A stretch of DNA of 5,195 bases from Thermoprotei archaeon (GTDB lineage: Archaea; Thermoproteota; Thermoprotei_A; Sulfolobales; Ignisphaeraceae): NCBI GenBank assembly GCA_003661905.1, contig QMXA01000105.1, positions 1 through 5,195 of the forward strand. Reading direction: 5' to 3'. Shown piece by piece: positions 1 through 5,195 of the stretch (the first letter of the stretch is position 1; each line of letters opens with the position of its first letter). The notes under the pieces are model-generated. The model did not search any database and was not told the origin of the DNA. It worked only from the letters and a program-made list of their open reading frames with translations. The position numbers and the translations under genes were made by a program.

Positions 1-1125
1 ATAATCAATGACCTACTCAGTAAACTCTGTAAAAAACATGGTATAAATAATTATGAGATATATGAAGCTAGCGTAGCAGGCAATACAGTTATGACATATC
101 TTTTCGTCGGTCTAGATCCATATCCACTGATACGATCATTTAGGATCCCGGTTAAGGTACAGCCTACACCATACATATTAAATGCTAAGGACATAGGACT
201 AAACGTAAATGAGAATGCTAATGTATATGTTCTTCCTTGTAGTGGTAGATTCTTAGGCGGAGACGTAATAGGAGATATACTCACAGCTGGAGTTAATTTC
301 TCTGAAGATCCAGCATTACTGATTGATATAGGTACAAATACTGAAGTTGTTATAGGATGTAAGCACTGGTTTATGGGGACAACAGCTCCAGCTGGGCCAG
401 CTTTTGAAGGCTGGGGTCTGAAATGTGGTGTAAGAGCTATTCTGGGAGCTATAGAGAGTGTAAAAATAGATTCTAAAACGCTTGAAGCACATTATAGCAC
501 TATAGGCAATGCTAAACCAATAGGGATATGTGGTTCAGGATATATAGATTTGCTTGCACAATTATTTATCAATGGTATTATAGATAGACAGGGTAAGTTC
601 TATAGACATATCGAATCGCCCTACATTAGGAAAGGAGCTGAAGGATACGAATATGTTGTAGTTCCAGCTGATGAATCTGCTACAGGTAAAGATATAGTGA
701 TTACAGAAAAAGACATCTATAATCTGATAGATGCTAAATCATCTGTATGTGCTGCTGTATCCATAATATTAAAGAAGATGTATTTGAGTGTTGAGGATGT
801 TAAGAAGATTTTCATATGCGGTGCATTTGGAAGGTATCTAGATATAAACAGTGCTATGGCTATAGGCATGATACCGGAGTTCCCGAATGCTGAGATAGTG
901 TATATAGGTAATGGTTCTCTAGGTGGTGCTTATCTAACATTGATATCCAAAACATATAGACAGGAAGCTGAAAGAATTGCAAGAAATATGGCCGTAATAG
1001 AGCTTATGCTAGATCCGAATTTCATGGAGGAATATGAAGCAGGATTCATACTGCCTGGCAAGCCCGAACTATTCCCATCATGGTGGAGAGCAAGTAGAGA
1101 AATAAAGCCTTGGAGAGCATTGTAG
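1..1125 (+). CDS. RACo-like ASKHA reductive activator of corrinoid protein (5'-partial, C-terminal part)
   Basis: Seen: the frame is open from base 1 to the TAG at 1123-1125 (374 residues). The ATG at 91 is internal, because the conserved segment EASVAGNT (nt 64-90) precedes it in frame. Motifs of the RACo/DUF4445 ASKHA ATPase fold follow in the usual order: IDIGTN (322-339), APAGPAFEGWGLKCG (about 385-429), GICGSGYIDL (523-552), ITEKDIYNLIDAK (about 700-738), FICGAFGRYLD (811-843), GNGSLGGA (about 907-930), and the C-terminal signature LDPNFMEEY...ELFPS. Known: these proteins use ATP to drive electron transfer that returns inactive Co(II) corrinoid to Co(I), serving the corrinoid iron-sulfur protein of acetyl-CoA synthesis or corrinoid methyltransferases. 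Characterised RACo is about 630 residues, so an N-terminal [2Fe-2S] domain and linker are probably outside the window. The protein ends just after ELFPS with no four-cysteine ferredoxin tail, which argues against a RamA-type activator. The CooC-like gene downstream points to a CODH/ACS context. Family is clear; the exact partner is inferred. Confidence 0.9.
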   Translation: MINDLLSKLCKKHGINNYEIYEASVAGNTVMTYLFVGLDPYPLIRSFRIPVKVQPTPYILNAKDIGLNVNENANVYVLPCSGRFLGGDVIGDILTAGVNFSEDPALLIDIGTNTEVVIGCKHWFMGTTAPAGPAFEGWGLKCGVRAILGAIESVKIDSKTLEAHYSTIGNAKPIGICGSGYIDLLAQLFINGIIDRQGKFYRHIESPYIRKGAEGYEYVVVPADESATGKDIVITEKDIYNLIDAKSSVCAAVSIILKKMYLSVEDVKKIFICGAFGRYLDINSAMAIGMIPEFPNAEIVYIGNGSLGGAYLTLISKTYRQEAERIARNMAVIELMLDPNFMEEYEAGFILPGKPELFPSWWRASREIKPWRAL

Positions 1126-1138
1126 TTAATCAAAACCA

Positions 1139-1149
1139 GGTATAAATTG
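1139..1149 (+). promoter_or_regulatory. Possible TATA-box promoter in front of the CooC-like gene
   Basis: GGTATAAATTG lies in the 52-base gap after the activator gene. An archaeal TATA box here, centred near 1144, would place transcription start near 1170, just before the GTG (1178) or TTG (1187) start of the next gene. The ATPase gene may therefore have its own promoter besides read-through from upstream. This rests on position and AT-rich sequence only. Confidence 0.35.
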
Positions 1150-1177
1150 CTTATTAAGTTTCATAGACAATTTACTG

Positions 1178-1963
1178 GTGGTTACTTTGAGGAGCCCATT
1201 TATAGCATCGATCTCTGGAAAAGGGGGTGTTGGTAAAACTACTCTAACAGCTCTTTTACTCAAAGTGCTAATTGAAAATTCATCAGAAGACGCCATACTT
1301 GTTGTCGATGCTGATCCAGCTACGAATCTTCCAGAGGTTCTGGGAGTTACAATACCTAAAACTATCGGTGATGTTGTTGAAGAGTTTAAAAGAAGGATAA
1401 GTAGTATGGATAATCTAGGTTTTGAGAAATCATCCTTACTACAATACTGGATTATGCGCGACTGTCTTGTTGAAACAACATATTTTGACCTCTTAGCTAT
1501 GGGACGTGGAGAAGGAGAAGGCTGCTATTGCTATGTAAATACTGTTTTGACAAAAATTCTAGTAGACTTGATAAAGAACTATACCGTTGTGTTAATGGAT
1601 ATGGAAGCAGGGCTTGAACATCTAAATAGACGTGTAGATAGATATGTAAATACAATGATAGTAGTTGTAGATCCATCAATTATGAGCTTCAAGACCGCTG
1701 AGAGAATAAAGACTATAGCCGAAGAAGTAAGGATCAACCCAGAGAAAAAGTATATCGTGGGTAACAGAATCCCTCAATCAATGTATGAAACCCTCATTAA
1801 ATGGGCCAAGAAAATAGGGTATGAAGTAGCAGGTGTAATTCCTGAAGATGAACTTATTATGAAGTATAACCTGATTGGTAAGCCACTTCTTACTTTACCC
1901 TCAAATAGTGCGGCTGTTGAAGCTGTAAAGAATATAGCTAAAAACATAGGTCTCATTGACTAA
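1178..1963 (+). CDS. cooC: CooC-type nickel-insertion ATPase (CO dehydrogenase maturation factor)
   Basis: A 261-residue SIMIBI-class P-loop ATPase, the usual length for CooC. Seen: deviant Walker A GKGGVGKTT (residues 14-22, signature Lys15 and catalytic-loop Lys20); switch I/A' motif VVDADPATNL (42-51); GCYCYVN (115-121), whose Cys116-x-Cys118 matches the CooC metal-binding CxC; Walker B and switch II VVLMDMEAGLEHLNRR (137-152), very typical of CooC; VVVDPS (162-167); and the base-contacting VGNRI (194-198). Known: CooC dimerises through the CxC cysteines, binds Ni(II) and couples ATP hydrolysis to nickel insertion into the C-cluster of CODH; AcsF-like relatives serve acetyl-CoA synthase. 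It is cytoplasmic, with no signal or membrane segment. It lies 52 bases behind the RACo-like gene on the same strand, a pairing known from CODH/ACS clusters. Start: GTG at 1178 gives the longest sensible product, but TTG at 1187 has GGTG (1177-1180) six bases before it and would remove only three residues. The Walker motif is intact either way. Which CODH or ACS it serves is not visible. Confidence 0.9.
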   Translation: MVTLRSPFIASISGKGGVGKTTLTALLLKVLIENSSEDAILVVDADPATNLPEVLGVTIPKTIGDVVEEFKRRISSMDNLGFEKSSLLQYWIMRDCLVETTYFDLLAMGRGEGEGCYCYVNTVLTKILVDLIKNYTVVLMDMEAGLEHLNRRVDRYVNTMIVVVDPSIMSFKTAERIKTIAEEVRINPEKKYIVGNRIPQSMYETLIKWAKKIGYEVAGVIPEDELIMKYNLIGKPLLTLPSNSAAVEAVKNIAKNIGLID

Positions 1964-2103
1964 GCCTTTTAAACCAAAGTCAAGCTTTGTGAGAAACGGA
2001 AACATATCAAGTTTAAATGAACTGAATAATATGTACAGATAATGATAATGTTAGAACTAGAAATCTTGTTTATGCATACTCTCAGTCAAATATCTCAAAA
2101 TGC

Positions 2104-2136
2104 CGAGGTCTTAGTTCGGAATTAACTAGGATCTCG
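2104..2136 (+). repeat. Inverted repeat / hairpin, 13 pairs with 7-base loop
   Basis: Arms CGAGGTCTTAGTT (2104-2116) and AACTAGGATCTCG (2124-2136) pair along all 13 positions in + strand RNA, including two G-U pairs (G2108-U2132 and U2111-G2129). The loop is CGGAATT. No T-run follows, so it is not a typical archaeal terminator. The pairing is seen directly; function is unknown. The 3' arm overlaps a 10-base palindrome, TCGAGCTCGA (2134-2143). Confidence 0.6.
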
Positions 2137-2144
2137 AGCTCGAA

Positions 2145-2163
2145 GAGTTATGACTGCTAACTC
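2145..2163 (+). repeat. Short inverted repeat / hairpin, 6 pairs with 7-base loop
   Basis: GAGTTA (2145-2150) and TAACTC (2158-2163) are perfectly complementary around the loop TGACTGC. It lies 8 bases after the larger hairpin, and both have 7-base loops. Alone it could be chance; together with its neighbour it suggests a structured segment. Confidence 0.4.
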
Positions 2164-2232
2164 AATATTGTAGTAAATTGAAAGTATGATTTAAAGAAAT
2201 TGATGCTTGAGAGAATGCATTAGAGCAAATTA

Positions 2233-3222
2233 TTACAGTGGAGTTAAAGCTAAACTAGCTACGTCATAGATATATGCAGTTATAGCTTCATAGACTGCGT
2301 ATACCTCAGCTAGTAAATATGATAAAGTTGAGGGTCTTTCACGGACGATGTCTCTCCTCTTTGCAAGTTTATCGAGGAGTTCATGGCATTGAACCATAAT
2401 TTCATAGAGCTCTACAACGTTGAAGCCTGTACTTAGAGCCTTCCTTATTATTTCTTGGTACAGCATATCAAGGTTTTTCACACAATTCTTTAGATAATTT
2501 GAATCATTTTTATCTATCTTAAATCCTTTGTGAAGAATTTCAAGTACTATATTTGCCCCATGCTTAGCTTCGTCACCTATTTCTTCAATAACCTTGGCTA
2601 TTATCCTGAAATCGGCGAGTTTCAGTATACTCTCTTTCAAGGTGCTTGAGGTCAATTGCTTTCGAATAGTCCTAACTGTGTAGAAATACAGTCTATTCAA
2701 GTTATCGTCTCGGAAACGAATTGAGTTCGCTAAAGATATATCCCAGGATAAAAGTGCTTCAGCAACATCAAGATACATAGACCTAGCAATTTTACTCATA
2801 TTCCTAATCAATTCCCTAACATCACCGTGATTTGAGGAGAACACCTGTAGTGTAATTGCGTTTTCTTCCTCGCTCATAACTTCAAGTCCTAGCAACGTAT
2901 TGCGAGCTTTTTCTATAGATTCTCTAATAGTTCTCTCCATAACTTTATTAAATCTAAACTCAATAATGTCAATACCTTGGAGATAAGATGCTATAAGTGT
3001 GTTGTAAATGCCTCGAGGATCACTTACCGTAAATTCCACTTTACGAATTTTCTCCTGTTCTTCTTCACTAACTGATACTGGCTTAATTTTTAGAAATCCA
3101 TCGTTATCGACAAACACCTCAACAGCTAAGCCTTTGCGAAGACCAAATTTTTTGAGCCAATCTTTGGGTAATGCTACGTAAAGTGAACTGCCTATGCTTT
3201 GGAGACGATAGATACGCTTCAA
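2233..3222 (-). CDS. PhoU-like regulator with N-terminal AbrB/SpoVT domain
   Basis: A 329-residue cytoplasmic protein. Seen: residues 1-50 resemble an AbrB/SpoVT swapped-hairpin DNA-binding domain (SIGSSLYVALPKDWLKKFGL at 9-28, then a strand ending LKIKPV). Residues about 55-130 form a linker region. Residues about 135-326 are helical with two PhoU-like repeats; the acidic clusters RDDNLNR (171-177) and EEIGDEAKHGANI (213-225) match the PhoU metal-binding E/DxxxD pattern. Known: PhoU proteins modulate phosphate uptake and signalling, and archaeal AbrB-PhoU fusions are usually annotated as phosphate uptake regulators, though few have been tested. Start: TTG at 3222-3220 is the only plausible start, with GGGTG seven bases before it and an in-frame stop further upstream. 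No phosphate transporter gene is in view; the gene is divergent from a peptide-type ABC operon. DNA binding and a role in controlling the shared promoter region are inferences. The phosphate role is uncertain. Confidence 0.85.
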   Translation of the reverse strand: MKRIYRLQSIGSSLYVALPKDWLKKFGLRKGLAVEVFVDNDGFLKIKPVSVSEEEQEKIRKVEFTVSDPRGIYNTLIASYLQGIDIIEFRFNKVMERTIRESIEKARNTLLGLEVMSEEENAITLQVFSSNHGDVRELIRNMSKIARSMYLDVAEALLSWDISLANSIRFRDDNLNRLYFYTVRTIRKQLTSSTLKESILKLADFRIIAKVIEEIGDEAKHGANIVLEILHKGFKIDKNDSNYLKNCVKNLDMLYQEIIRKALSTGFNVVELYEIMVQCHELLDKLAKRRDIVRERPSTLSYLLAEVYAVYEAITAYIYDVASLALTPL

Positions 3223-3229
3223 GCATATA

Positions 3230-3234
3230 CACCC
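3230..3234 (-). promoter_or_regulatory. Ribosome binding site deciding the TTG start of the PhoU-like gene
   Basis: On the - strand GGGTG lies seven bases before TTG (3222-3220). GGTG is complementary to the CACC of the archaeal 16S rRNA 3' end. Its spacing supports TTG as the true start, and no ATG or GTG is available in frame upstream. Confidence 0.65.
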
Positions 3235-3254
3235 ACTTAGTAAAACTTATTTCA

Positions 3255-3304
3255 TAGTTTAAATAGTTTAAACTAACTTAATGATTATACTTAAATAGTT
3301 TAAT
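3255..3304. promoter_or_regulatory. Divergent promoter region with three TAGTTTAA repeats
   Basis: In the 108-base spacer between the divergent PhoU-like and substrate-binding genes, TAGTTTAAA occurs in tandem at 3255-3263 and 3264-3272, and TAGTTTAA again at 3296-3303. The 13-mer TTAAATAGTTTAA is identical at 3259-3271 and 3291-3303, offset by 32 bases. TAGTTTAAACTA (3264-3275) is a perfect 12-base palindrome. TTTAAA at 3258-3263 is well placed as the TATA box for the - strand gene (start near 3235), and CTTAAATAG at 3290-3298 for the + strand gene (start near 3320). The repeats could be the two TATA boxes themselves, regulator sites overlapping them, or both. The sequences are seen; the roles are inferred. 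Confidence 0.5.
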
Positions 3305-3320
3305 TATCGAGATTGCATAA

Positions 3321-3324
3321 GGGT
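3321..3324 (+). promoter_or_regulatory. Possible ribosome binding site of the substrate-binding protein gene
   Basis: GGGT lies six bases before the ATG at 3331. It is a short, partial match to the anti-Shine-Dalgarno sequence. With transcription starting near 3320, the leader would be only about ten bases, so near-leaderless initiation is also possible. Confidence 0.35.
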
Positions 3325-3330
3325 ATCTAG

Positions 3331-4872
3331 ATGCGCCTTCACTGGATAGCTATAGCTGCTGTAGCTATAGCTATCATAATTGTTATTCTTTTCAATGTCT
3401 TTCAATATTCTGGGATATCTAAAACTGAAACGCTTAGAATAGCCATTCCTACAGACATATCGACTATTGACATACACTTTGCAAAAGGAGTTTCGGATTT
3501 TGAAATCCTAGGCAAGGTTTATGAGTCTTTATTTAAGATATATTTCGATTCACACTCAAATAAGCTCATGTATAAACCATGGTTGATAAGGGGCTTCACT
3601 CAAATTAACGATACATACTGGGTCTTCATTCTAAGAAGCAATGTGCACTTTCACAATGGTAAGGAGCTTACTTCAGACGATGTTAAATGCAGTCTTGAAA
3701 GAGCTATGAAGATAGGTCCTATAGGAAGGATGCTTCTTAGAGATGCTGAGGGCAAGCCAATAATTAAAGAAATAAGAGTATTGAATATGACAGCATTCGC
3801 TCTTATTCTAAATAAACCCTTTTATCCGCTAATCGAAAATCTTGCTCATCTAGCTACAGCTATTATGCCTAGAGAGATCTGCGAAAAATACTTTGATACT
3901 CCTGTAACAAATCTCTCCGATGTCATTGGAACTGGCCCCTATAAACTCATAGAATACCGAAGAGGTAAAGGCGCTAAGCTAGCACTTTTCACTAATTACT
4001 GGGAAACAAAGCCGAGAGTTAAAAACGTTGAATATATCGTGTCACCTGATCCTAATGCTAGGGTTTCAGCACTACTAACAGGTCAAGTAGATATTATTCT
4101 CGGAGTTCCACCAGAGTTAATACAACAACTTAAGGAAAAGAACTTCAAAATCTACAACATTACCGGAGCACGCTTGGTTTTAGTCGCGATTAATGTAAAG
4201 CGTATTCCAGAGGTCCGCGTAAGACAAGCCATGAATTACGCTATTGACAAAAGATCAATAGTTGAGAATATGCTTTACGGATATGCCAGGGTAGCTGATT
4301 CTGTTGTCTCTCCAGTATTCCCTGGTGCTGCCAAATTACGAATTTATAAATACAATTCATCCAAAGCTCAACAGCTCTTAAGAGAGAGCGGAGAGATCAA
4401 TGAAACACTTAAACTCCTAGTCTCAACAAGGAGCCCAACAGATATAGAAGTCGCTCAAATAATACAAAATCTCTTGAAGCGTATAGGAATAGAAGTTGTG
4501 ATCGAAGAACTTGAACATACAGCTTTCCTCAAGAGAGTATTTGTAGAACATGACTTTGACTTAGCTTTGTATGGACCTAGCCCTTCCTCTTTGTATTATG
4601 CATTAACGTATTGGAGAACAGGAGCTGCACTCAATGCTCCTCAATATAGCAATCCATACGTAGACAAATTACTTGACAAAGCTGCTAGTGAAAAAGACCC
4701 AGCTAAAAGAGCTGAAATCTATAGAATAATACAGGAAGTAATATGGAAAGACTGCCCAGCAATATGGTTATACTTTGAGAATGTGGTTGTTGCTTCGAAG
4801 CCTACGGTTAATGAACTAAAGATATTGCCATTCCAAATGCTTGATCTAGAGAAGGTGAGTATAGATGAGTAA
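3331..4872 (+). CDS. ABC transporter substrate-binding protein, family 5 (peptide/nickel/oligosaccharide type), membrane-anchored
   Basis: A 513-residue extracytoplasmic solute receptor of the SBP_bac_5 (DppA/OppA) family. Seen: an N-terminal hydrophobic stretch at about residues 5-28, with no lipobox cysteine and no clear cleavage site, so probably an uncleaved membrane anchor. The family's landmarks follow in order: FEILGKVYESLFKI (57-70), WVFILRSNVHFHNGKELTSDDVK (97-119), IGTGPYKLIEY (199-209), a GQVDIILGVP segment (251-260), VRVRQAMNYAIDKRSIVENMLYG (296-318), and the KAQQLLRESG segment (345-354). Length is normal for the family. Six N-x-S/T sequons (Asn 93, 152, 194, 276, 342, 357) would permit archaeal glycosylation. 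Known: such receptors deliver peptides, and in hyperthermophilic archaea often oligosaccharides, to a DppBC-type permease; some members bind nickel or haem. The substrate cannot be read from the sequence. The DppB-type permease overlaps its end by 8 bases, so they are co-transcribed. Start ATG 3331 gives the complete anchor. Confidence 0.92.
   Translation: MRLHWIAIAAVAIAIIIVILFNVFQYSGISKTETLRIAIPTDISTIDIHFAKGVSDFEILGKVYESLFKIYFDSHSNKLMYKPWLIRGFTQINDTYWVFILRSNVHFHNGKELTSDDVKCSLERAMKIGPIGRMLLRDAEGKPIIKEIRVLNMTAFALILNKPFYPLIENLAHLATAIMPREICEKYFDTPVTNLSDVIGTGPYKLIEYRRGKGAKLALFTNYWETKPRVKNVEYIVSPDPNARVSALLTGQVDIILGVPPELIQQLKEKNFKIYNITGARLVLVAINVKRIPEVRVRQAMNYAIDKRSIVENMLYGYARVADSVVSPVFPGAAKLRIYKYNSSKAQQLLRESGEINETLKLLVSTRSPTDIEVAQIIQNLLKRIGIEVVIEELEHTAFLKRVFVEHDFDLALYGPSPSSLYYALTYWRTGAALNAPQYSNPYVDKLLDKAASEKDPAKRAEIYRIIQEVIWKDCPAIWLYFENVVVASKPTVNELKILPFQMLDLEKVSIDE
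4854..4859 (+). promoter_or_regulatory. Strong ribosome binding site of the permease gene, inside the preceding gene
   Basis: GGTGAG, preceded by AA, lies five bases before the ATG at 4865 and within the last codons of the substrate-binding protein gene. It is a near-full match to the archaeal anti-Shine-Dalgarno. It fixes the permease start and is stronger than the site in front of the first gene of the operon. Confidence 0.75.
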
Positions 4873-5195
4873 GAAGGAATCAACGCTTCTATGGTTTATA
4901 ATTAAAAAGGTTACTCTATCCTTAGTTTTAATCCTTGCTGTGATCATATCACTATATCTCGTAGCAAGGCTTCTTCCAGGAGATCCTATAACAGTACTTT
5001 ATGGTGAGGCACCTCCAAGCGAGGAGCTAAGGAGAATTATTGAAGAGAAAATGTATTTAAATAAACCGCTTTATATGCAGGTCTTAGTATACTTAAGAAA
5101 TATTTTCTCAGGTAACTGGGGCAAATCTATATTTACAGGAGAACCCATTTTAGAGACAGTATGTCGAGCATTATATAATTCAATAATCCTAGCAA
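4865..5195 (+). CDS. DppB-type ABC transporter permease (3'-partial)
   Basis: ATGAGTAAG begins a frame that stays open to the window edge (110 complete codons). Seen: a short charged N-terminus (MSKKES), a transmembrane helix at about residues 16-36 (VTLSLVLILAVIISLYLVAR), then LLPGDPITVLYG (37-48), the typical DppB LPGDP motif. A loop follows with YLNKPLYMQVLVYLRNIFSGNWGKSI (64-89), which matches the DppB 'LDKPLYVQYL...GDLGRS' pattern. The second helix begins near ALYNSIILA at the edge. Known: DppB and DppC form the channel of peptide/nickel/oligosaccharide ABC importers; the conserved permease domain with the ATPase-contacting EAA loop would lie beyond the window. The start overlaps the end of the substrate-binding gene by 8 bases, indicating an operon with translational coupling. 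A DppC-like permease and ATPase genes are expected to the right. Confidence 0.9.
   Translation, partial: MSKKESTLLWFIIKKVTLSLVLILAVIISLYLVARLLPGDPITVLYGEAPPSEELRRIIEEKMYLNKPLYMQVLVYLRNIFSGNWGKSIFTGEPILETVCRALYNSIILA

Larger units (their letters stand above)
2072..2220 (+). ncRNA. Candidate structured RNA in the convergent spacer (low confidence)
   Basis: The spacer 1964-2232 between the CooC-like gene (+) and the PhoU-like gene (-) contains no convincing protein gene. Bases 2072-2084 and 2208-2220 are complementary at 12 of 13 positions (mismatch 2078/2214) and could form a closing stem. Inside lie a 13-pair hairpin (2104-2136) and a 6-pair hairpin (2145-2163). Both G-T oppositions in the larger hairpin pair only in + strand RNA (G-U), which favours that strand. 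No tRNA, C/D-box or known riboswitch signature was recognised. It could be a small RNA, a 3' untranslated structure of the CooC transcript, or chance in AT-rich DNA. A small 5-pair hairpin (CAAAG/CTTTG, 1975-1989) also follows the CooC stop. Confidence 0.22.

Noticed and set aside
91..93. ATG at 91 as the start of the first gene
   Set aside because: The frame is open to base 1, and the conserved activator segment EASVAGNT lies just before this ATG, so the real start is outside the window.
51..284. Minus-strand open frame opposite the RACo-like gene (and similar ones at 930-1133, 1497-1679 and 1774-1956)
   Set aside because: All lie antisense to well-conserved coding sequence; their translations are low-complexity or unlike known proteins, and none has a supporting promoter or ribosome binding site.
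2042..2125. A 27-codon + strand frame in the convergent spacer (MIMLELEIL...)
   Set aside because: Very short, no GGTG-type site before the ATG, and its end runs into the 5' arm of the hairpin; no recognisable similarity. A micro-protein cannot be excluded, but nothing supports it.
2104..2136. Hairpin as intrinsic transcription terminator
   Set aside because: No T-run follows on the + strand, and archaeal termination relies mainly on T-rich tracts rather than hairpins.
2134..2143. 10-base palindrome TCGAGCTCGA as an operator
   Set aside because: It overlaps the hairpin arm, lies far from any promoter in a convergent spacer, and occurs once only.
2104..2163. tRNA or tRNA remnant, suggested by two adjacent 7-base loops
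   Set aside because: The loops do not match T-loop or anticodon-loop consensus, the first stem is too long, and no acceptor stem or D arm can be assembled.
2194..2212. C/D-box guide RNA, suggested by TTGATGC near TTGAGAG
   Set aside because: The C box does not match RUGAUGA, and no D box (CUGA) occurs at suitable spacing.
1..5195. CRISPR array, insertion sequence or integrase/attachment site
   Set aside because: No regularly spaced repeats, transposase or recombinase motifs, or tRNA-bordered repeats are visible on either strand.

Overview
The window looks like chromosomal DNA of an AT-rich, probably thermophilic archaeon of the Thermoproteota (crenarchaeal-type) lineage. The reasons are: heavy use of ATA for Ile and AGA/AGG for Arg; GGTG-type ribosome binding sites and GTG/TTG starts; TATA-like promoter boxes; and a PhoU homologue with an N-terminal AbrB-type DNA-binding domain, an architecture common in archaea. 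The species cannot be named from the sequence alone.

Left part (1-1963, + strand): the C-terminal part of a RACo-like, ASKHA-fold corrinoid-protein reductive activator (5' end outside the window), followed after 52 bases by a CooC-type nickel-insertion ATPase. In organisms with the Wood-Ljungdahl pathway these two proteins respectively re-reduce the cobalt of the corrinoid iron-sulfur protein and mature the Ni-Fe clusters of CO dehydrogenase/acetyl-CoA synthase (CODH/ACS). The pair therefore suggests that a CODH/ACS cluster lies to the left.

Middle (1964-3222): a 269-base convergent intergenic region with no convincing gene. It holds a 13-pair hairpin, a second 6-pair hairpin and a distant inverted repeat that could enclose both, so a small structured RNA is possible. 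It is followed on the - strand by an AbrB-PhoU regulator that starts at TTG behind a good ribosome binding site.

Right part (3223-5195): a 108-base divergent promoter region with three copies of TAGTTTAA. These sit where TATA boxes for both flanking genes would be expected. On the + strand follows an ABC peptide/oligosaccharide-type uptake operon: a membrane-anchored family 5 substrate-binding protein, then the first 110 residues of a DppB-type permease, overlapping by 8 bases and cut by the window edge.

The genes look like ordinary members of known families. The less explained parts are the structured convergent spacer, the repeat-bearing divergent promoter, and the placement of a PhoU-type regulator beside a peptide-type transporter with no phosphate transport gene in view.
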